Assembly: GCA_024274785.1 (NCBI GenBank)
Contig: JAJSAM010000010.1
Span: 1 to 52,224 of the forward strand
DNA: 52,224 nt
Origin: Planctomycetota bacterium
Lineage (GTDB): Bacteria; Planctomycetota; JAJSAM01
Direction: 5' to 3'
Below the pieces are notes generated by a model. It saw only the letters and a program-made list of their open reading frames with translations, ran no database searches and was not told the DNA's origin. A program made the translations under genes and the position numbers. Positions 1 to 9,253 of this stretch are shown here, piece by piece (the stretch's first letter is position 1; every line of letters starts with the position of its first letter).

Positions 1-600
1 ATCCAGACCCTGCGCGAGCAGTTGATCCGCCAGGAGCGGGCGCTCGAGGCCCTCGAAGTGACCTGGCGGCGCATGTACGAAGGCGTCACCGGACTCCCGG
101 ACAAGGAGGGAGCCCCCGCCGACCTGGATGACCCGCGGATCGGGCTCCTGGTCGCGACCGTCGAAGAATCCATCGAATGCGTCACCCAGATTTCCAAGAG
201 CATCTCCCGCTTCGGCGGAGACGAGCTCGGCGAGAGCGCCCCGAAGATCCGGGTGCTCATCCAGAACGCACTGTTCGACACCGAGGGTGATCCCGCCAGG
301 AAGGAAAAGAAGATCAAGCGCCAGCTTCGCGCGCTCGGGATGTCCCTGTTCGGCACGCTGAAGACCTTCCTCGAAGCACACTCACACAGCACGAAGCTCG
401 GCACCCAGAGCCTCCTCCGCCTGCTGGAGAAGGGGCTCTTCGAACCGGTGGTCAGGGGAAAGAAGGAACGCGCGCCGAATGCGGACGAAATCCGTCGACG
501 GTTCGACACGCTCGCCGGATCGCTCCCCGACAAGCACCACCGCGTCTTCCAGCCGTTCTTCCAGGAATACGTCAAGAACAAGTTCACGAACCTGAAATGA
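1..600 (+). CDS. Hypothetical protein, 3' part only (T6SS-linked)
   Basis: The frame is open from the first base of the window to a TGA at 598-600, so this is the C-terminal part (199 codons) of a longer gene. An internal TTG at 22 could be mistaken for a start. The visible part is hydrophilic, mostly helical-looking and charged, with no signal peptide, membrane segment or recognisable catalytic motif. It ends about 20 bases before tssJ on the same strand and is probably the upstream member of the tssJKLM transcription unit. Its position suggests a T6SS accessory protein, but nothing in the sequence identifies a family, and I do not assign a function. Confidence 0.75.
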   Translation: MQTLREQLIRQERALEALEVTWRRMYEGVTGLPDKEGAPADLDDPRIGLLVATVEESIECVTQISKSISRFGGDELGESAPKIRVLIQNALFDTEGDPARKEKKIKRQLRALGMSLFGTLKTFLEAHSHSTKLGTQSLLRLLEKGLFEPVVRGKKERAPNADEIRRRFDTLAGSLPDKHHRVFQPFFQEYVKNKFTNLK

Positions 601-620
601 TCTCGAGAGGAGACGAAGAG

Positions 621-1097
621 ATGAGGGCAACTCTCTTTATCGGTGCGGTTCTTCTGGCCATGGCGCTCAGTGCCGGCTGCGGCGTCCTCCCCCACTACGA
701 TCCCGGCGATCCGGTCAGCGTCGAGGTGATCGCCACCGAAGACGTGAACGCGGACAGCTCGGGAGGCCGTTCCCTCGACCTCTACTTCGCCCGCGTCAAC
801 CAGGCGCTGACCTACGAGGGATCCGACATCTCGGAGTTGCGGGTCACCAAGGAGCTGACGGTGCCGGGCGGCCGCAGCATCAAGCGTTTCACCGTCGCGC
901 CGAACGAAAAGGTGACCGTGGAACTGGGGCCGATGGTCTACGAGCAGTTCACGCACATCGGTGTTTTTGCCGCCTTCGGGACCCCGGCCGGTGAATCGGG
1001 CTCGCAGGTCCGCGCCGTCGAGATTCCCTCGAGCGGCAAGATCGTGCTCAAGGTCGGGTCCAACTCGATCCTCGAGTTCGCCGAAAACGACGACTGA
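621..1097 (+). CDS. tssJ: TssJ, T6SS outer-membrane lipoprotein
   Basis: TssJ anchors the T6SS membrane complex (TssJ-TssL-TssM) in the outer membrane and contacts the periplasmic end of TssM. The 158-residue product starts with a lipoprotein signal (MRATLF, hydrophobic core, lipobox SAGC around residue 19), followed by a beta-rich domain of the length usual for TssJ. An earlier in-frame ATG at 597 overlaps the previous stop codon. The ATG at 621 is preferred because a purine-rich ribosome-binding site (GAGGAGACGAAGAG) sits just before it and the signal peptide starts there. It lies directly upstream of tssK, the common order in T6SS clusters. Identity rests on context plus lipoprotein architecture, since TssJ sequences diverge widely. 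Confidence 0.85.
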   Translation: MRATLFIGAVLLAMALSAGCGVLPHYDPGDPVSVEVIATEDVNADSSGGRSLDLYFARVNQALTYEGSDISELRVTKELTVPGGRSIKRFTVAPNEKVTVELGPMVYEQFTHIGVFAAFGTPAGESGSQVRAVEIPSSGKIVLKVGSNSILEFAENDD

Positions 1098-1112
1098 TCC
1101 GGGAACCCTGCC

Positions 1113-2486
1113 ATGGCCGACCCCCTCACCCCCGTGCATTTCAAGGAGGGCCTTTTCCTGAGGCCCCACCACCTTCAGGAACAGGGCGCGCATCTCGAGC
1201 GGCTGCTCTCGTTCCACCTGAGCGTGCACTCACCCTACCTCTACGGCGTCAAGTCCATCGAGGTGGACGAGGGCCGGCTGGAAGAGGGGATCTTCGTGCT
1301 CCGGCAGTTGGAGTTCGTCCTCCCTTCCGGCGACGTGGTCCAGATTCCGGAGAACACGAGGCTTCGGCCCCGAAAGATCCTCGAGCCCGGACCGGGCCGC
1401 GAGTCGAGGCTCAAGGTCTACTTCGGCGTCCGGCGGTTCCGGGAGCAGGAACCCAACGTCTCCTCGAACGGCCTGGACGACCCGGACCCCGGGCGCTACG
1501 TGGTCGATCACAAGCTCGTCTTCGACCACAACACCGGTCGGGACAGCCAGGAGATCGAGTACCGCTATTTCAATGCCCGCATCTTCTTCGAAGACGAGCC
1601 GATGGAGGAGTTCGACGCATTCCCCATCGCCGAGCTCGTTCCCCCGGAGATCGGCCTGCCACTTTCCCGGCTCAGCAAGACCTACGTCGCGCCCTCGATT
1701 CGCGTCGCCGCCTCGGAGGTGCTCGCCAGCTCGCTGCGCCAGCTCCACGCCGCCGCGGCGACGAAGGCCGCACGACTGGCCGCAAGGGCCGACGCGGAGG
1801 GCATCCGCACCGGCGACGCGGTACAGGGAGAGGTGCTGTCGCTCTGGAAGCTGCACACTCTGCAGGGGTACCTCCCTTACCTGCGGGAGGCGGTGGAACT
1901 CGGCTCCATCCACCCCCACCCCCTGTTCGTTGAACTGTGCCGCATGACCGGACAACTGGCCTCGTTCTCGTCCACTCAGGCGGCGGTGGAACTTCCGACC
2001 TACGACCACCGGGATCCCGGCCGCTGCTACGGCGAACTGCTGCCGGTGATCCACCGCCTGCTCGACGAGCTGATCCCCAGCAACTTCGCGAAGATCCCGC
2101 TGGTACAGGAGGGCTTCCGCTTCAACGGCGATCTGCGCGAGGAGTGGCTCGAGGTGAAGAACCGCTTCTTCGTCACCGTGCGCTCGGACCTCCCCGAGGC
2201 GCTGCTCGAGCGGTGGTTCCGGGGAACGACGAAGCTCTCGGCCACACCCCGGATCGATACGATCGTCAACCAGCGCCTGCGGGGCGTGCCCACCGAAAAG
2301 TGCCTCCGCCCGCGCGTGCTGCCGCCGCGGGAGGGGCTCGTCTACTTCGAGCTGGACCGGGGGGCGCCCGACTGGCAGGAGGTCCGGGCCGACCGCACCA
2401 TCGCGGTCCACCTGGCCGCCGAAGCGGGCATGACGGCGGAGGCGCTCGCCGCCATGGACCTCGAGATGTACGTCGTATTCGGATGA
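1113..2486 (+). CDS. tssK: TssK, T6SS baseplate-membrane complex adaptor
   Basis: TssK is a cytoplasmic trimeric adaptor that links the TssEFG baseplate to TssL/TssM. The 457-residue product has the typical TssK opening (VHFKEGLFLRPHHLQEQ), which is strongly conserved in the VasE/ImpJ family, and the usual family length of about 450 residues. There is no signal peptide or membrane segment. It follows tssJ by 15 bases and precedes tssL. The start ATG at 1113 matches the conserved N-terminus. The identification is secure from motif, length and synteny. Confidence 0.96.
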   Translation: MADPLTPVHFKEGLFLRPHHLQEQGAHLERLLSFHLSVHSPYLYGVKSIEVDEGRLEEGIFVLRQLEFVLPSGDVVQIPENTRLRPRKILEPGPGRESRLKVYFGVRRFREQEPNVSSNGLDDPDPGRYVVDHKLVFDHNTGRDSQEIEYRYFNARIFFEDEPMEEFDAFPIAELVPPEIGLPLSRLSKTYVAPSIRVAASEVLASSLRQLHAAAATKAARLAARADAEGIRTGDAVQGEVLSLWKLHTLQGYLPYLREAVELGSIHPHPLFVELCRMTGQLASFSSTQAAVELPTYDHRDPGRCYGELLPVIHRLLDELIPSNFAKIPLVQEGFRFNGDLREEWLEVKNRFFVTVRSDLPEALLERWFRGTTKLSATPRIDTIVNQRLRGVPTEKCLRPRVLPPREGLVYFELDRGAPDWQEVRADRTIAVHLAAEAGMTAEALAAMDLEMYVVFG

Positions 2487-2535
2487 TCACCCTGATTTTC
2501 AGACGGCTGAATGTCAGATTGTGCGGAGGGAACTG

Positions 2536-3279
2536 ATGGGCAGATTGGACATTCCACGCATCTCCCGGGGCTTCTTCGCCACGGTGATGCCCTTCCGCAC
2601 GGAAGAGGGGCGCAACCGCTACGACGCGGCGAGCTTCCTGCGCACCATGGAAGAGGTGCTGGCGGCGCAGGAGGCGGCGGCGGGTTCACACCGGGTCGAC
2701 TTCGAGATCTACGACCATGCCCGCTACGCCATGGTCGTCCTCGTCGATGAACTGGCCATCGTCTCCGACTGGCTCCACCGGAACGACTGGGCCCAGGAAC
2801 CGCTCGAGCTGAAGCTCTACAACAGCAACGTCGGCGGCGAGGACTTCTTCACCCGGCTGAAGGATCTGAAGGACCGCTTCAGCCGCTCGCGCGACGACGA
2901 GGAGCGCGAGACGATCCTCGGCGGGCTCGAGGTGTTCTACACCTGCCTGGAGTGCGGATTCAAGGGACGGTACCGGGGCCTGGCCGAGAGTGAACTCGAG
3001 TCGGAGCGCCGGGGGCTGCTCGGCATGCTCTGGCCTGAAACCGAGCTGCGGCGCCAGCCCTACCTCTTCCCCCCCTCCTACGGCGAGGGCGGCAAGACGG
3101 AGGCTCGCCAGCGTCGGCTCAACATGTGGCCCTTCATCGCCATCGGCTCTCTCGTACTCCTCGTCGTCCTCTATTTCGTCTTCCAGCTCATGCTCGGCGG
3201 ACGGGCGGAGAGCATCAAGGGAACGGTGCGGGAGCGCGAAGCGCAGGCGCTCGACGCGCTGAAGGACGGTGACAAATGA
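2536..3279 (+). CDS. tssL: TssL, DotU-family T6SS inner-membrane protein
   Basis: TssL is the DotU/IcmH-like inner-membrane protein that partners TssM and docks TssK in the cytoplasm. The 247-residue product has a cytoplasmic helical domain (motifs YAMVVLVDELA, EPLELKLY, FYTCLECGFKGRY) and one C-terminal membrane segment (around residues 200-222, FIAIGSLVLLVVLYFVFQL), as expected for a tail-anchored DotU protein. It lacks the OmpA-like peptidoglycan-binding extension seen in some TssL proteins. A GTG at 2521 is in frame, but the ATG at 2536 has a GGAGGGA ribosome-binding site six bases upstream and a conserved N-terminus. The stop overlaps the tssM start by four bases, suggesting translational coupling. 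Confidence 0.95.
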   Translation: MGRLDIPRISRGFFATVMPFRTEEGRNRYDAASFLRTMEEVLAAQEAAAGSHRVDFEIYDHARYAMVVLVDELAIVSDWLHRNDWAQEPLELKLYNSNVGGEDFFTRLKDLKDRFSRSRDDEERETILGGLEVFYTCLECGFKGRYRGLAESELESERRGLLGMLWPETELRRQPYLFPPSYGEGGKTEARQRRLNMWPFIAIGSLVLLVVLYFVFQLMLGGRAESIKGTVREREAQALDALKDGDK

Positions 3280-6200
3280 CCCTCCTGAACATCATTTTGC
3301 CGCACCTGCGGAAGTTCAAGTACTTCGTCATCCTCATCATCGTCTTCGCGATCACGTACGTATGCAGCGTCCGCTGGAAGAGCCACATGCCTTTCCCGTG
3401 GTTCATCATGTGCGCGATCACCGTCAGCGTGGCTCTGGTCATCATCCTCGTCTACGTGCTGGTGAAGAAGCGCCGCGAGAAGAGGATGGCCGCCGCGCTC
3501 GAGGCCGGCATCTCCGCGGCGGACGAAGACAAGGTGGACCTGAAGGGCGAGATCAAGGCCCTTCGTGAGAACTGGCAGAGTTCCCTCGCCAAGCTGAAGG
3601 CCAGCAGGATGGGCGCGGACACCAAAGCCATCCTCTTCAAGCTGCCGTGGTACATCATCATCGGCGAACCGGCCTCCGGGAAGAGCACCCTGCTCCGGAA
3701 GTCGGGGCTCGATTTCCCGGTGGGCGACGCCGAGGTGGCCGGCCTCCACGGGACGAGAAACTGCGACTGGTGGTTCGCCAACGAGGCCATCTTCCTCGAC
3801 ACCGCGGGCCGCTACATCATCGAGACCCAGGAGCAGGAGTGGACCGCGTTCCTCGACCTCCTGAAGAAGTACCGAAGCAAGAAACCGATCAACGGCGTCA
3901 TGATTGCGCTGCCGGCCAACTCGCTCCTCACCAAGAACCACGACGAGCTGCTGGTCGACGGCAAGCGCATCCGGCAGCGCATCGATGAGTTGATCGACGG
4001 CCTCGGCATCAACTTCCCGATCTACGTGCTCGTCACCAAGTGCGACCTGGTGAGCGGTTTCGTGGAGTTCTTCGGAAACCTCGAGAGGCGCCACGCCGAG
4101 CAGATGGTCGGCTGGACCAACCCCCAGGACACCAACGCCCGATTCGACGGCGAAGCCTTCGACGCGCGGTTCAAGGAGGTCAGCACCCGCCTCTTCCAGA
4201 TGCGGCCCTGGCTCGAGAGCAAGGGCAAGAAGCGCGACCTGATGAAGGCGTTCCTCTACCCCGAGGAGTTCAGCTACCTGAACCAGCCGCTGCGCACCGT
4301 GCTCGACGTGGTCTTCAAGCCGAACGTGTACCAGGAGACGCCGGTCTGCCGCGGCGTGTACTTCTCGAGTGGAACCCAGGTCGGCGGACCACTCGCCCTC
4401 GCCCTCGAGGACATGGCCCGCGACCTCGGCATCTCTTCGGACTTCGGCTTCGGCCTGACCATGGAGGAGGAGAAGGAGCTTCGCACTTACTTCATCAAGG
4501 ACCTCGTCTCCGAGCAGATCCTGAAGGACCAGGAGATGAACTGGCGGACCTTCAGCGCCGAGGCGAAGCTTCGGAAAAAGCGCATGGGCTGGGGCCTGGT
4601 CGGCCTGGCGGTAGCGCTCTTCCTGGCGCTCTTCGCCACCAAGAGTTTCATCCAGAATCAGTCGCGGCTCTCCGACTTCAAGGTGAGCATCCCGGAGGGC
4701 GCGCGCCCGCTCGAAGCCGCCACCGGTTGCCTGAAGACGCGGGACGACGCGGTCCGGCCGGGCTTCATGGACATCGGCCTGAACTACTCCGACGAGTTGA
4801 TCCCATCGATGAACGCCTCCTTCCGGAGCGTCTTCTCCCGGGGTTGCCTGAGCCCGCTCCTCGAGGATCTCGCGAAGCCGATCAAGGCCGGGATCCAGAA
4901 GGATGAGAACGGCAGTCAGGACGTCCGGAGCTACCTCGAGACCTGGGAACAGTACGTCTACCTGCGGGACGGCCCCCCCGACGAGCGCAACGACGCGGTG
5001 GAGGAGCCGAAGCTCGAGGCCCTCTTCACGATGTTGCGCGCGCGGGACGGCACCGGACGCGGAACCCGTGACGATTTCCGCTACGCCCTCCTGGAGTACG
5101 GCGGTCTCGGCAGCGATGACAACTTCCAGACCCGGCGAAGAGAGGTGGAGAGCGCGTTCATCGCCGCCCTGACCCCGATCGTGGGCAACGCCGAGAAGTG
5201 GGTTGCCGGAGTCCGCCGGACCGGGGAGGGGTTCGAACAGGCCTTCGAGAAGGCGATCGGCAAGCTGAAGAAGGACTGTGCCCGCTACCGGTCGAAGGTG
5301 GCGCCGCACGAGTCGGAAGAGGACATCGAGAAGATCGCGAAGGAGATCAGGAAGAGCGCCGCGGTAAAGACCGGGGGCGGTGGCTCCGGACTCTCGCTCG
5401 AGAGCTTCGCCGGAGTCACGGAATCAGGCGACCTCTCGAAACTCCTGCTGCTCGTGAAGTCCGCCTACCCGAAAGAAGAGGATATCGCCGAGGCGGACAT
5501 CCCGAAGAAGGGGCATCTCCCGAAGCGGATCGACACCCTGGTCACCGAGCTGGCGAAGCCGGTGGCACAGGAGAGCCTGCGAGGCAAGGAAGGGGCGAGG
5601 ACCTCGCTGGTCGCCTTCCTCGACAAGATCATCGAGGGGGACGATCAGACCTACGCCTACGAGAGCCCCACGCGGGCGTCGTTGATCGACCGCCAGGCCG
5701 AGATCGAGGAGGAACTGGACTCCGCGGAAGCGGATGCCTGGAACGAGGTCGAGGCCGCCGTGGTCGAAATCGAGGGCGCCCCGGTCGAGACGCGGGACGA
5801 AGACGGCAAGACGGTGCGCAGGGAGGGCTGGTGGGACATCTTCCCCATGCTCGCCCGGGCCCGCCTGACCGATCAGCGGAAGGAAGAGTATCTCGAGAAG
5901 GGCCTGGTCGTCTACCTCAGGGACGATCGGTGGCAGCGTGAACGCTCCAGGGATCGCGATGAGGACATCTACACCCGGGTCCGCCTGGAAGAGTTGATTC
6001 TCCCGGCGGTGAGGGAGCAGGTCTCCTTCTTCGAGGATGAGTACACTGCAACCCGCCTGGCAGACGACGCCCTCACAGAGGGAACGGACGGAGTGGCCGC
6101 GTTCCTCACGGCCCTCTCGACCTACTGGACCGGCGAGTTCAAGAGGGGGCTGCCGGAGAGTTTCGGGGTGACCCTGCCGGAGATCTACGCGCAGCTCGAT

Positions 6201-7400
6201 GAATGGGGAGACAAGAAGAGCGATCTCCGCACGGTCTGCCTGGAGATCGAAGAGGCACTCTTCGACATCACCGATCTGAAGGGTCCCGAGGACGACCCGC
6301 TCGCCGAATCGACCTTCGATGCCCGGCGCGCGATCTTCGAGACTTTCGTGGTCTGTTTCACTCCGAGGGACCGGAAGGTCTCGAGCCATGCCACCGTGGA
6401 TGATGCGGCCAAGGTGGTAGCGGCGGTTTCCCGGCAACTCGAGCCGGTGGTCGGGCGGGGTCTCGGTGGCGTGAACCCCTCGGCGGCCCGCCGCCTGGTC
6501 GGCCAGATCCTCACCGGGTCCGATCGCTCCCCGGCACTGAACGATGCGAAGAAGGTGCTCCGGAACTTCCGGAACGAAACCGGCTCGGAACCGGCCCAGC
6601 TCCTCGCGGGCTGGCTCGACGCGCTGCTCCGCAATACCTGGGAGAGTCTCGTCAGGCACACCGCCGAGGACATCAACCAGCAGTGGGCGTCGATCTCGGA
6701 CGATTGGCGTGCGAGTCTCGGAAGTGGCGATCCCCTCGCCTTCAAGAGGATCTTCGGTCTCCGGGGCAGCGAACTCTTCAATTTCGAGCGGGACTACATC
6801 AAGCCGTTCTTCCGGGGACCGAACCGGATGCCGATCGAAGTGGACGGCTCGAAGCTCGTGCTCGGCAACGACATCCGGAAGTTCCTCACCAGTCTGAGAA
6901 GTTTCGGCAACTCGCTCTTCACCGACTCCGGCGGAATCCGCTCCGACAACATGGAGGTCGCTCTGAAGATCTCCGTCAACGGACCGGAAGCGCTCCGGAT
7001 TCACTACCAGAACAATTCGGGTACGAAGACTTCGGACGAGCGCCGGACGGACGAAGTGCCGGTGAGCTTCAAGTGGAGCTGGACACCGACGACTTGCGAG
7101 TCGTTCAGCATGGAGGTCTTTTTCCGGGGGAACACTTCGAAGAAGCTGCCCCGGATCTTCACGGGCAAGTGGGCGGTGGCCGAAGCCCTGGCCTCCGCGG
7201 ACCAGGTGAGCGGAAACACCTTCATCTGGCGCGGCGAGGACCAGGCACTCGGTGACTGGGAGATCCAGCTCACTTTCACAAGCGGTGGCCCCGGAGCACT
7301 CTTCCAGGTCTTCAAGAAGGCGAACGGCCAGGATCCGCTTCAATGGATCATCTCGAAGATTCCCGGATCGGTCGTGGAGGTCAGGAAGAGCGGGAGGTAG
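3276..7400 (+). CDS. tssM: TssM, IcmF-family T6SS inner-membrane protein
   Basis: TssM (IcmF) is the large inner-membrane component whose periplasmic part spans to TssJ, forming the core of the T6SS membrane complex. The 1374-residue product has two N-terminal membrane segments (about residues 14-32 and 42-64). A cytoplasmic NTPase domain follows, with a Walker A motif GEPASGKST at residues 130-138 and a DTAG motif near 175. A third membrane segment lies near residue 445, and the long remaining part is periplasmic. The C-terminus carries the beta-rich IcmF/VasK domain. The start overlaps tssL by four bases. Length and motifs are typical. An intact Walker A is present in many but not all TssM proteins, so this one may bind nucleotide. 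Confidence 0.97.
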   Translation: MTLLNIILPHLRKFKYFVILIIVFAITYVCSVRWKSHMPFPWFIMCAITVSVALVIILVYVLVKKRREKRMAAALEAGISAADEDKVDLKGEIKALRENWQSSLAKLKASRMGADTKAILFKLPWYIIIGEPASGKSTLLRKSGLDFPVGDAEVAGLHGTRNCDWWFANEAIFLDTAGRYIIETQEQEWTAFLDLLKKYRSKKPINGVMIALPANSLLTKNHDELLVDGKRIRQRIDELIDGLGINFPIYVLVTKCDLVSGFVEFFGNLERRHAEQMVGWTNPQDTNARFDGEAFDARFKEVSTRLFQMRPWLESKGKKRDLMKAFLYPEEFSYLNQPLRTVLDVVFKPNVYQETPVCRGVYFSSGTQVGGPLALALEDMARDLGISSDFGFGLTMEEEKELRTYFIKDLVSEQILKDQEMNWRTFSAEAKLRKKRMGWGLVGLAVALFLALFATKSFIQNQSRLSDFKVSIPEGARPLEAATGCLKTRDDAVRPGFMDIGLNYSDELIPSMNASFRSVFSRGCLSPLLEDLAKPIKAGIQKDENGSQDVRSYLETWEQYVYLRDGPPDERNDAVEEPKLEALFTMLRARDGTGRGTRDDFRYALLEYGGLGSDDNFQTRRREVESAFIAALTPIVGNAEKWVAGVRRTGEGFEQAFEKAIGKLKKDCARYRSKVAPHESEEDIEKIAKEIRKSAAVKTGGGGSGLSLESFAGVTESGDLSKLLLLVKSAYPKEEDIAEADIPKKGHLPKRIDTLVTELAKPVAQESLRGKEGARTSLVAFLDKIIEGDDQTYAYESPTRASLIDRQAEIEEELDSAEADAWNEVEAAVVEIEGAPVETRDEDGKTVRREGWWDIFPMLARARLTDQRKEEYLEKGLVVYLRDDRWQRERSRDRDEDIYTRVRLEELILPAVREQVSFFEDEYTATRLADDALTEGTDGVAAFLTALSTYWTGEFKRGLPESFGVTLPEIYAQLDEWGDKKSDLRTVCLEIEEALFDITDLKGPEDDPLAESTFDARRAIFETFVVCFTPRDRKVSSHATVDDAAKVVAAVSRQLEPVVGRGLGGVNPSAARRLVGQILTGSDRSPALNDAKKVLRNFRNETGSEPAQLLAGWLDALLRNTWESLVRHTAEDINQQWASISDDWRASLGSGDPLAFKRIFGLRGSELFNFERDYIKPFFRGPNRMPIEVDGSKLVLGNDIRKFLTSLRSFGNSLFTDSGGIRSDNMEVALKISVNGPEALRIHYQNNSGTKTSDERRTDEVPVSFKWSWTPTTCESFSMEVFFRGNTSKKLPRIFTGKWAVAEALASADQVSGNTFIWRGEDQALGDWEIQLTFTSGGPGALFQVFKKANGQDPLQWIISKIPGSVVEVRKSGR

Positions 7401-7403
7401 ACG

Positions 7404-8345
7404 ATGATCCTCGGGTTGGGGGGCAAGGGACAGGACGGGGTGGGATGCTATGGAAAGCTCCCGCTGCACGGAGACTACGTCTCCCACCAGTGCGATGGCG
7501 CCGAGGCGCGCCGTCTCACCGCGTGGCTTGATGAGGGCTACCGCCTGACCGGCGGGAAGGACGATCTCGAAAGTCGGCCGACCAGCTTCATCCTGCCGGG
7601 ACGAAAGAAGTCGGCGCTCTACGGCCGGCTGTGGCCGAGCGCGGACTCGAGCGGCACGCGGCGCTTCCCCTTCGCGTTGTTCGCGGAGGCTCCGGTGCGC
7701 ACCCTCTCGGAACTCGGGCCGACGTTGACTTTCGGGCTCCGGGACGGGATGGCGGCCATGGAAGGCGCGTTCCCCGATCTGAAGGAGTGTTCCGCTCCAG
7801 AGGGCATCGGGCACATCGTCTCCTCCATCCCGGTCGCGACGCTGCCGGAGCGGCAAAGCGCCCTGGTCTCCCTGCATCACCTGGCCGGACAGCAGGCGCT
7901 GACTCCAGTGGTGTCCGGGGCGCTCTTCGACCTGGCCCGGCTGACGACGGCCCTGCCCGAAGGTGCGAAGGGCAAGCCCCCCGCGTTCGCGATCCGGCTG
8001 CCGCTCACCACTGGCCTGGATCCGGAAGCGGAAGCATCGATCTGGCTCTCGGTGCTGGGTACGCGGCTCAAGGCTCCGAGGCTCTGCACCGACACGGCGA
8101 TCTTCGTGCGTGGAGGGAAGGGAGAGGCACCGGGAGACCTGGTGCTCATCCATCGGGACCTCAAGCCCGAGGACCTGGGTTTCATGCTCAGTCCCAGCGA
8201 CGATTACGCCTACGGCAACCTGCTCGGCGCGGAAATGGACGAGGACGAACTCACCCCCTTCCGCGGCTGGCTCGCAGAGCGGGTCGGCTCAGCACCGACG
8301 ATGGCCGAAGTGGCCGGTCTGGACCTGTCGGAGTTCTCGACGTAG
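7404..8345 (+). CDS. tagF: TagF, T6SS post-translational regulator
   Basis: TagF proteins (ImpM/DUF2094 family) repress T6SS assembly post-translationally in systems where they have been studied. The 313-residue product begins with the family signature (GCYGKLPLHGDYVSH, residues about 14-28), followed by RRFPFALFAEAP, also characteristic. It is soluble, with no signal peptide. The start three bases after the tssM stop is supported by a GGGAGG ribosome-binding site. It closes the first T6SS block. No pppA phosphatase domain is fused, and no ppkA/pppA/fha genes are in this window, so any threonine-phosphorylation branch would have to be encoded elsewhere. Confidence 0.92.
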   Translation: MILGLGGKGQDGVGCYGKLPLHGDYVSHQCDGAEARRLTAWLDEGYRLTGGKDDLESRPTSFILPGRKKSALYGRLWPSADSSGTRRFPFALFAEAPVRTLSELGPTLTFGLRDGMAAMEGAFPDLKECSAPEGIGHIVSSIPVATLPERQSALVSLHHLAGQQALTPVVSGALFDLARLTTALPEGAKGKPPAFAIRLPLTTGLDPEAEASIWLSVLGTRLKAPRLCTDTAIFVRGGKGEAPGDLVLIHRDLKPEDLGFMLSPSDDYAYGNLLGAEMDEDELTPFRGWLAERVGSAPTMAEVAGLDLSEFST

Positions 8346-8502
8346 CCCGGCGCGGAAGGACCTGCCGGCCTCCACCTCCTCCGGTTCGACCTCGATGCTG
8401 TGGATCTCCGGGACCGAGCCCTCGGCGGGCGGCGTGTACAGCTCGGCCGAGGCCGGGCTTCCGGTTGCTCCGACAGCCTCCCCGGGACCGGGATTTCAGC
8501 GT

Positions 8503-8844
8503 CTAGTCGACCCGCGCTGATCCGGTCTCACGAATCTCTGCGAGATAGTACCGGCGGAGCGGGTCGCGCATGTTCTCGGGGAGACGGAGAGAGGAATGTG
8601 CGGGAACCCGGTCGTAGGCCTCGTCCAGTCGGCCCTGGCTGAAGTGCTCGGCGGTAAAACAGCTCCGCACCCCCTCTTCGTGGCATCCGGCGCATGCCGC
8701 CGCGAAGAATGTCCCGGCCGACGTGACTCGATCATCAACGATCGCCGCCGCGGAATCCGTACGACCTGCTTCCTGGCGTCCGCACCCTGTCAGCACGAGC
8801 ACCGCAACCAGCACGACGAGGATAGCGGCTATCTGTCTCTGCAC
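8503..8844 (-). CDS. Small cytochrome-c-like lipoprotein
   Basis: This short exported protein (113 residues) has a lipoprotein signal (hydrophobic run VLVAVLVLTGC, lipid-attachment Cys at about residue 21) and one heme-c attachment motif, CAGCH, at residues 51-55. A later Met in LPENMRD could be a distal ligand. It looks like a minimal monoheme c-type cytochrome or a degenerate cytochrome domain; whether heme is attached is unknown. An ATG at 8874 is in frame, but the GTG at 8844 has a GAGGGAG ribosome-binding site and gives a normal lipoprotein signal. The gene is antisense to the flanking T6SS genes and separates the two blocks. No functional link to secretion is evident. Confidence 0.65.
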   Translation of the reverse strand: MQRQIAAILVVLVAVLVLTGCGRQEAGRTDSAAAIVDDRVTSAGTFFAAACAGCHEEGVRSCFTAEHFSQGRLDEAYDRVPAHSSLRLPENMRDPLRRYYLAEIRETGSARVD

Positions 8845-8874
8845 GACTGCTCCCTCACGAAGAAGGTTCCCCAT

Positions 8875-9253
8875 AGGACACTTCGGCGGAACTGAGGTAT
8901 TCCTGCAGCGCCGGCCACTTGTACCGAGACGGGAACGATTCTTCGGTATTCACAGCGTGGCAGGACGGCAGGCGATCAGGCACCACCGATGGGGCGCCGC
9001 CCACCAGCATGTCGGGCGGGTCTTCCTTCGTGGGGGGCGCGCTGAGTCGGCGCAGGGTTGCGAGACACCGGGAAGAGGGCGGACAATTCGGACGGATATG
9101 TCCCGTTGACAGATATCTGTGCTATTGCTAGTTTTGTGGCAACGGATCTGCCTCAGGGATCATGGGCGGGCAGGTCAAGGCGATGGCCTGTGTCGCGCCG
9201 GCAAGGGGGCGGTCCGTGCCGCCGGTGACAGAGAGGCTCCGGTCTCTCCTTGA
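8875..9253. other. Intergenic leader upstream of tssA
   Basis: About 380 bases between the divergent cytochrome-like gene and tssA contain no convincing gene. The part next to tssA is less GC-rich than its surroundings and holds the candidate sigma70 promoter at 9106-9134. Short open frames here are compositional. Confidence 0.6.
9106..9134 (+). promoter_or_regulatory. Candidate sigma70-type promoter for the tssA operon
   Basis: A perfect -35 hexamer TTGACA (9106-9111) is followed by a 17-base spacer and TAGTTT (9129-9134) as the -10 element, in an AT-richer patch of otherwise GC-rich DNA. Transcription would start near 9141, leaving a leader of about 110 bases before tssA. This is sequence inference only. 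Confidence 0.55.

Noticed and set aside
3171..5309. 712-codon minus-strand open frame opposite tssM
   Set aside because: Antisense shadow of tssM caused by high GC and codon bias: Leu/Glu/Val/Arg-rich composition, no domain, fully covered by a certain gene.
5424..8153. 909-codon minus-strand open frame opposite tssM/tagF
   Set aside because: Antisense shadow with biased composition and no recognisable domain.
8346..8502. Minus-strand frame between tagF and the cytochrome-like gene with a beta-strand-like stretch (EIHSIEVEPEEVEAG)
   Set aside because: Protein-like pattern but no start codon, short, and overlapping the tagF end; possibly a remnant, not supportable as a gene.
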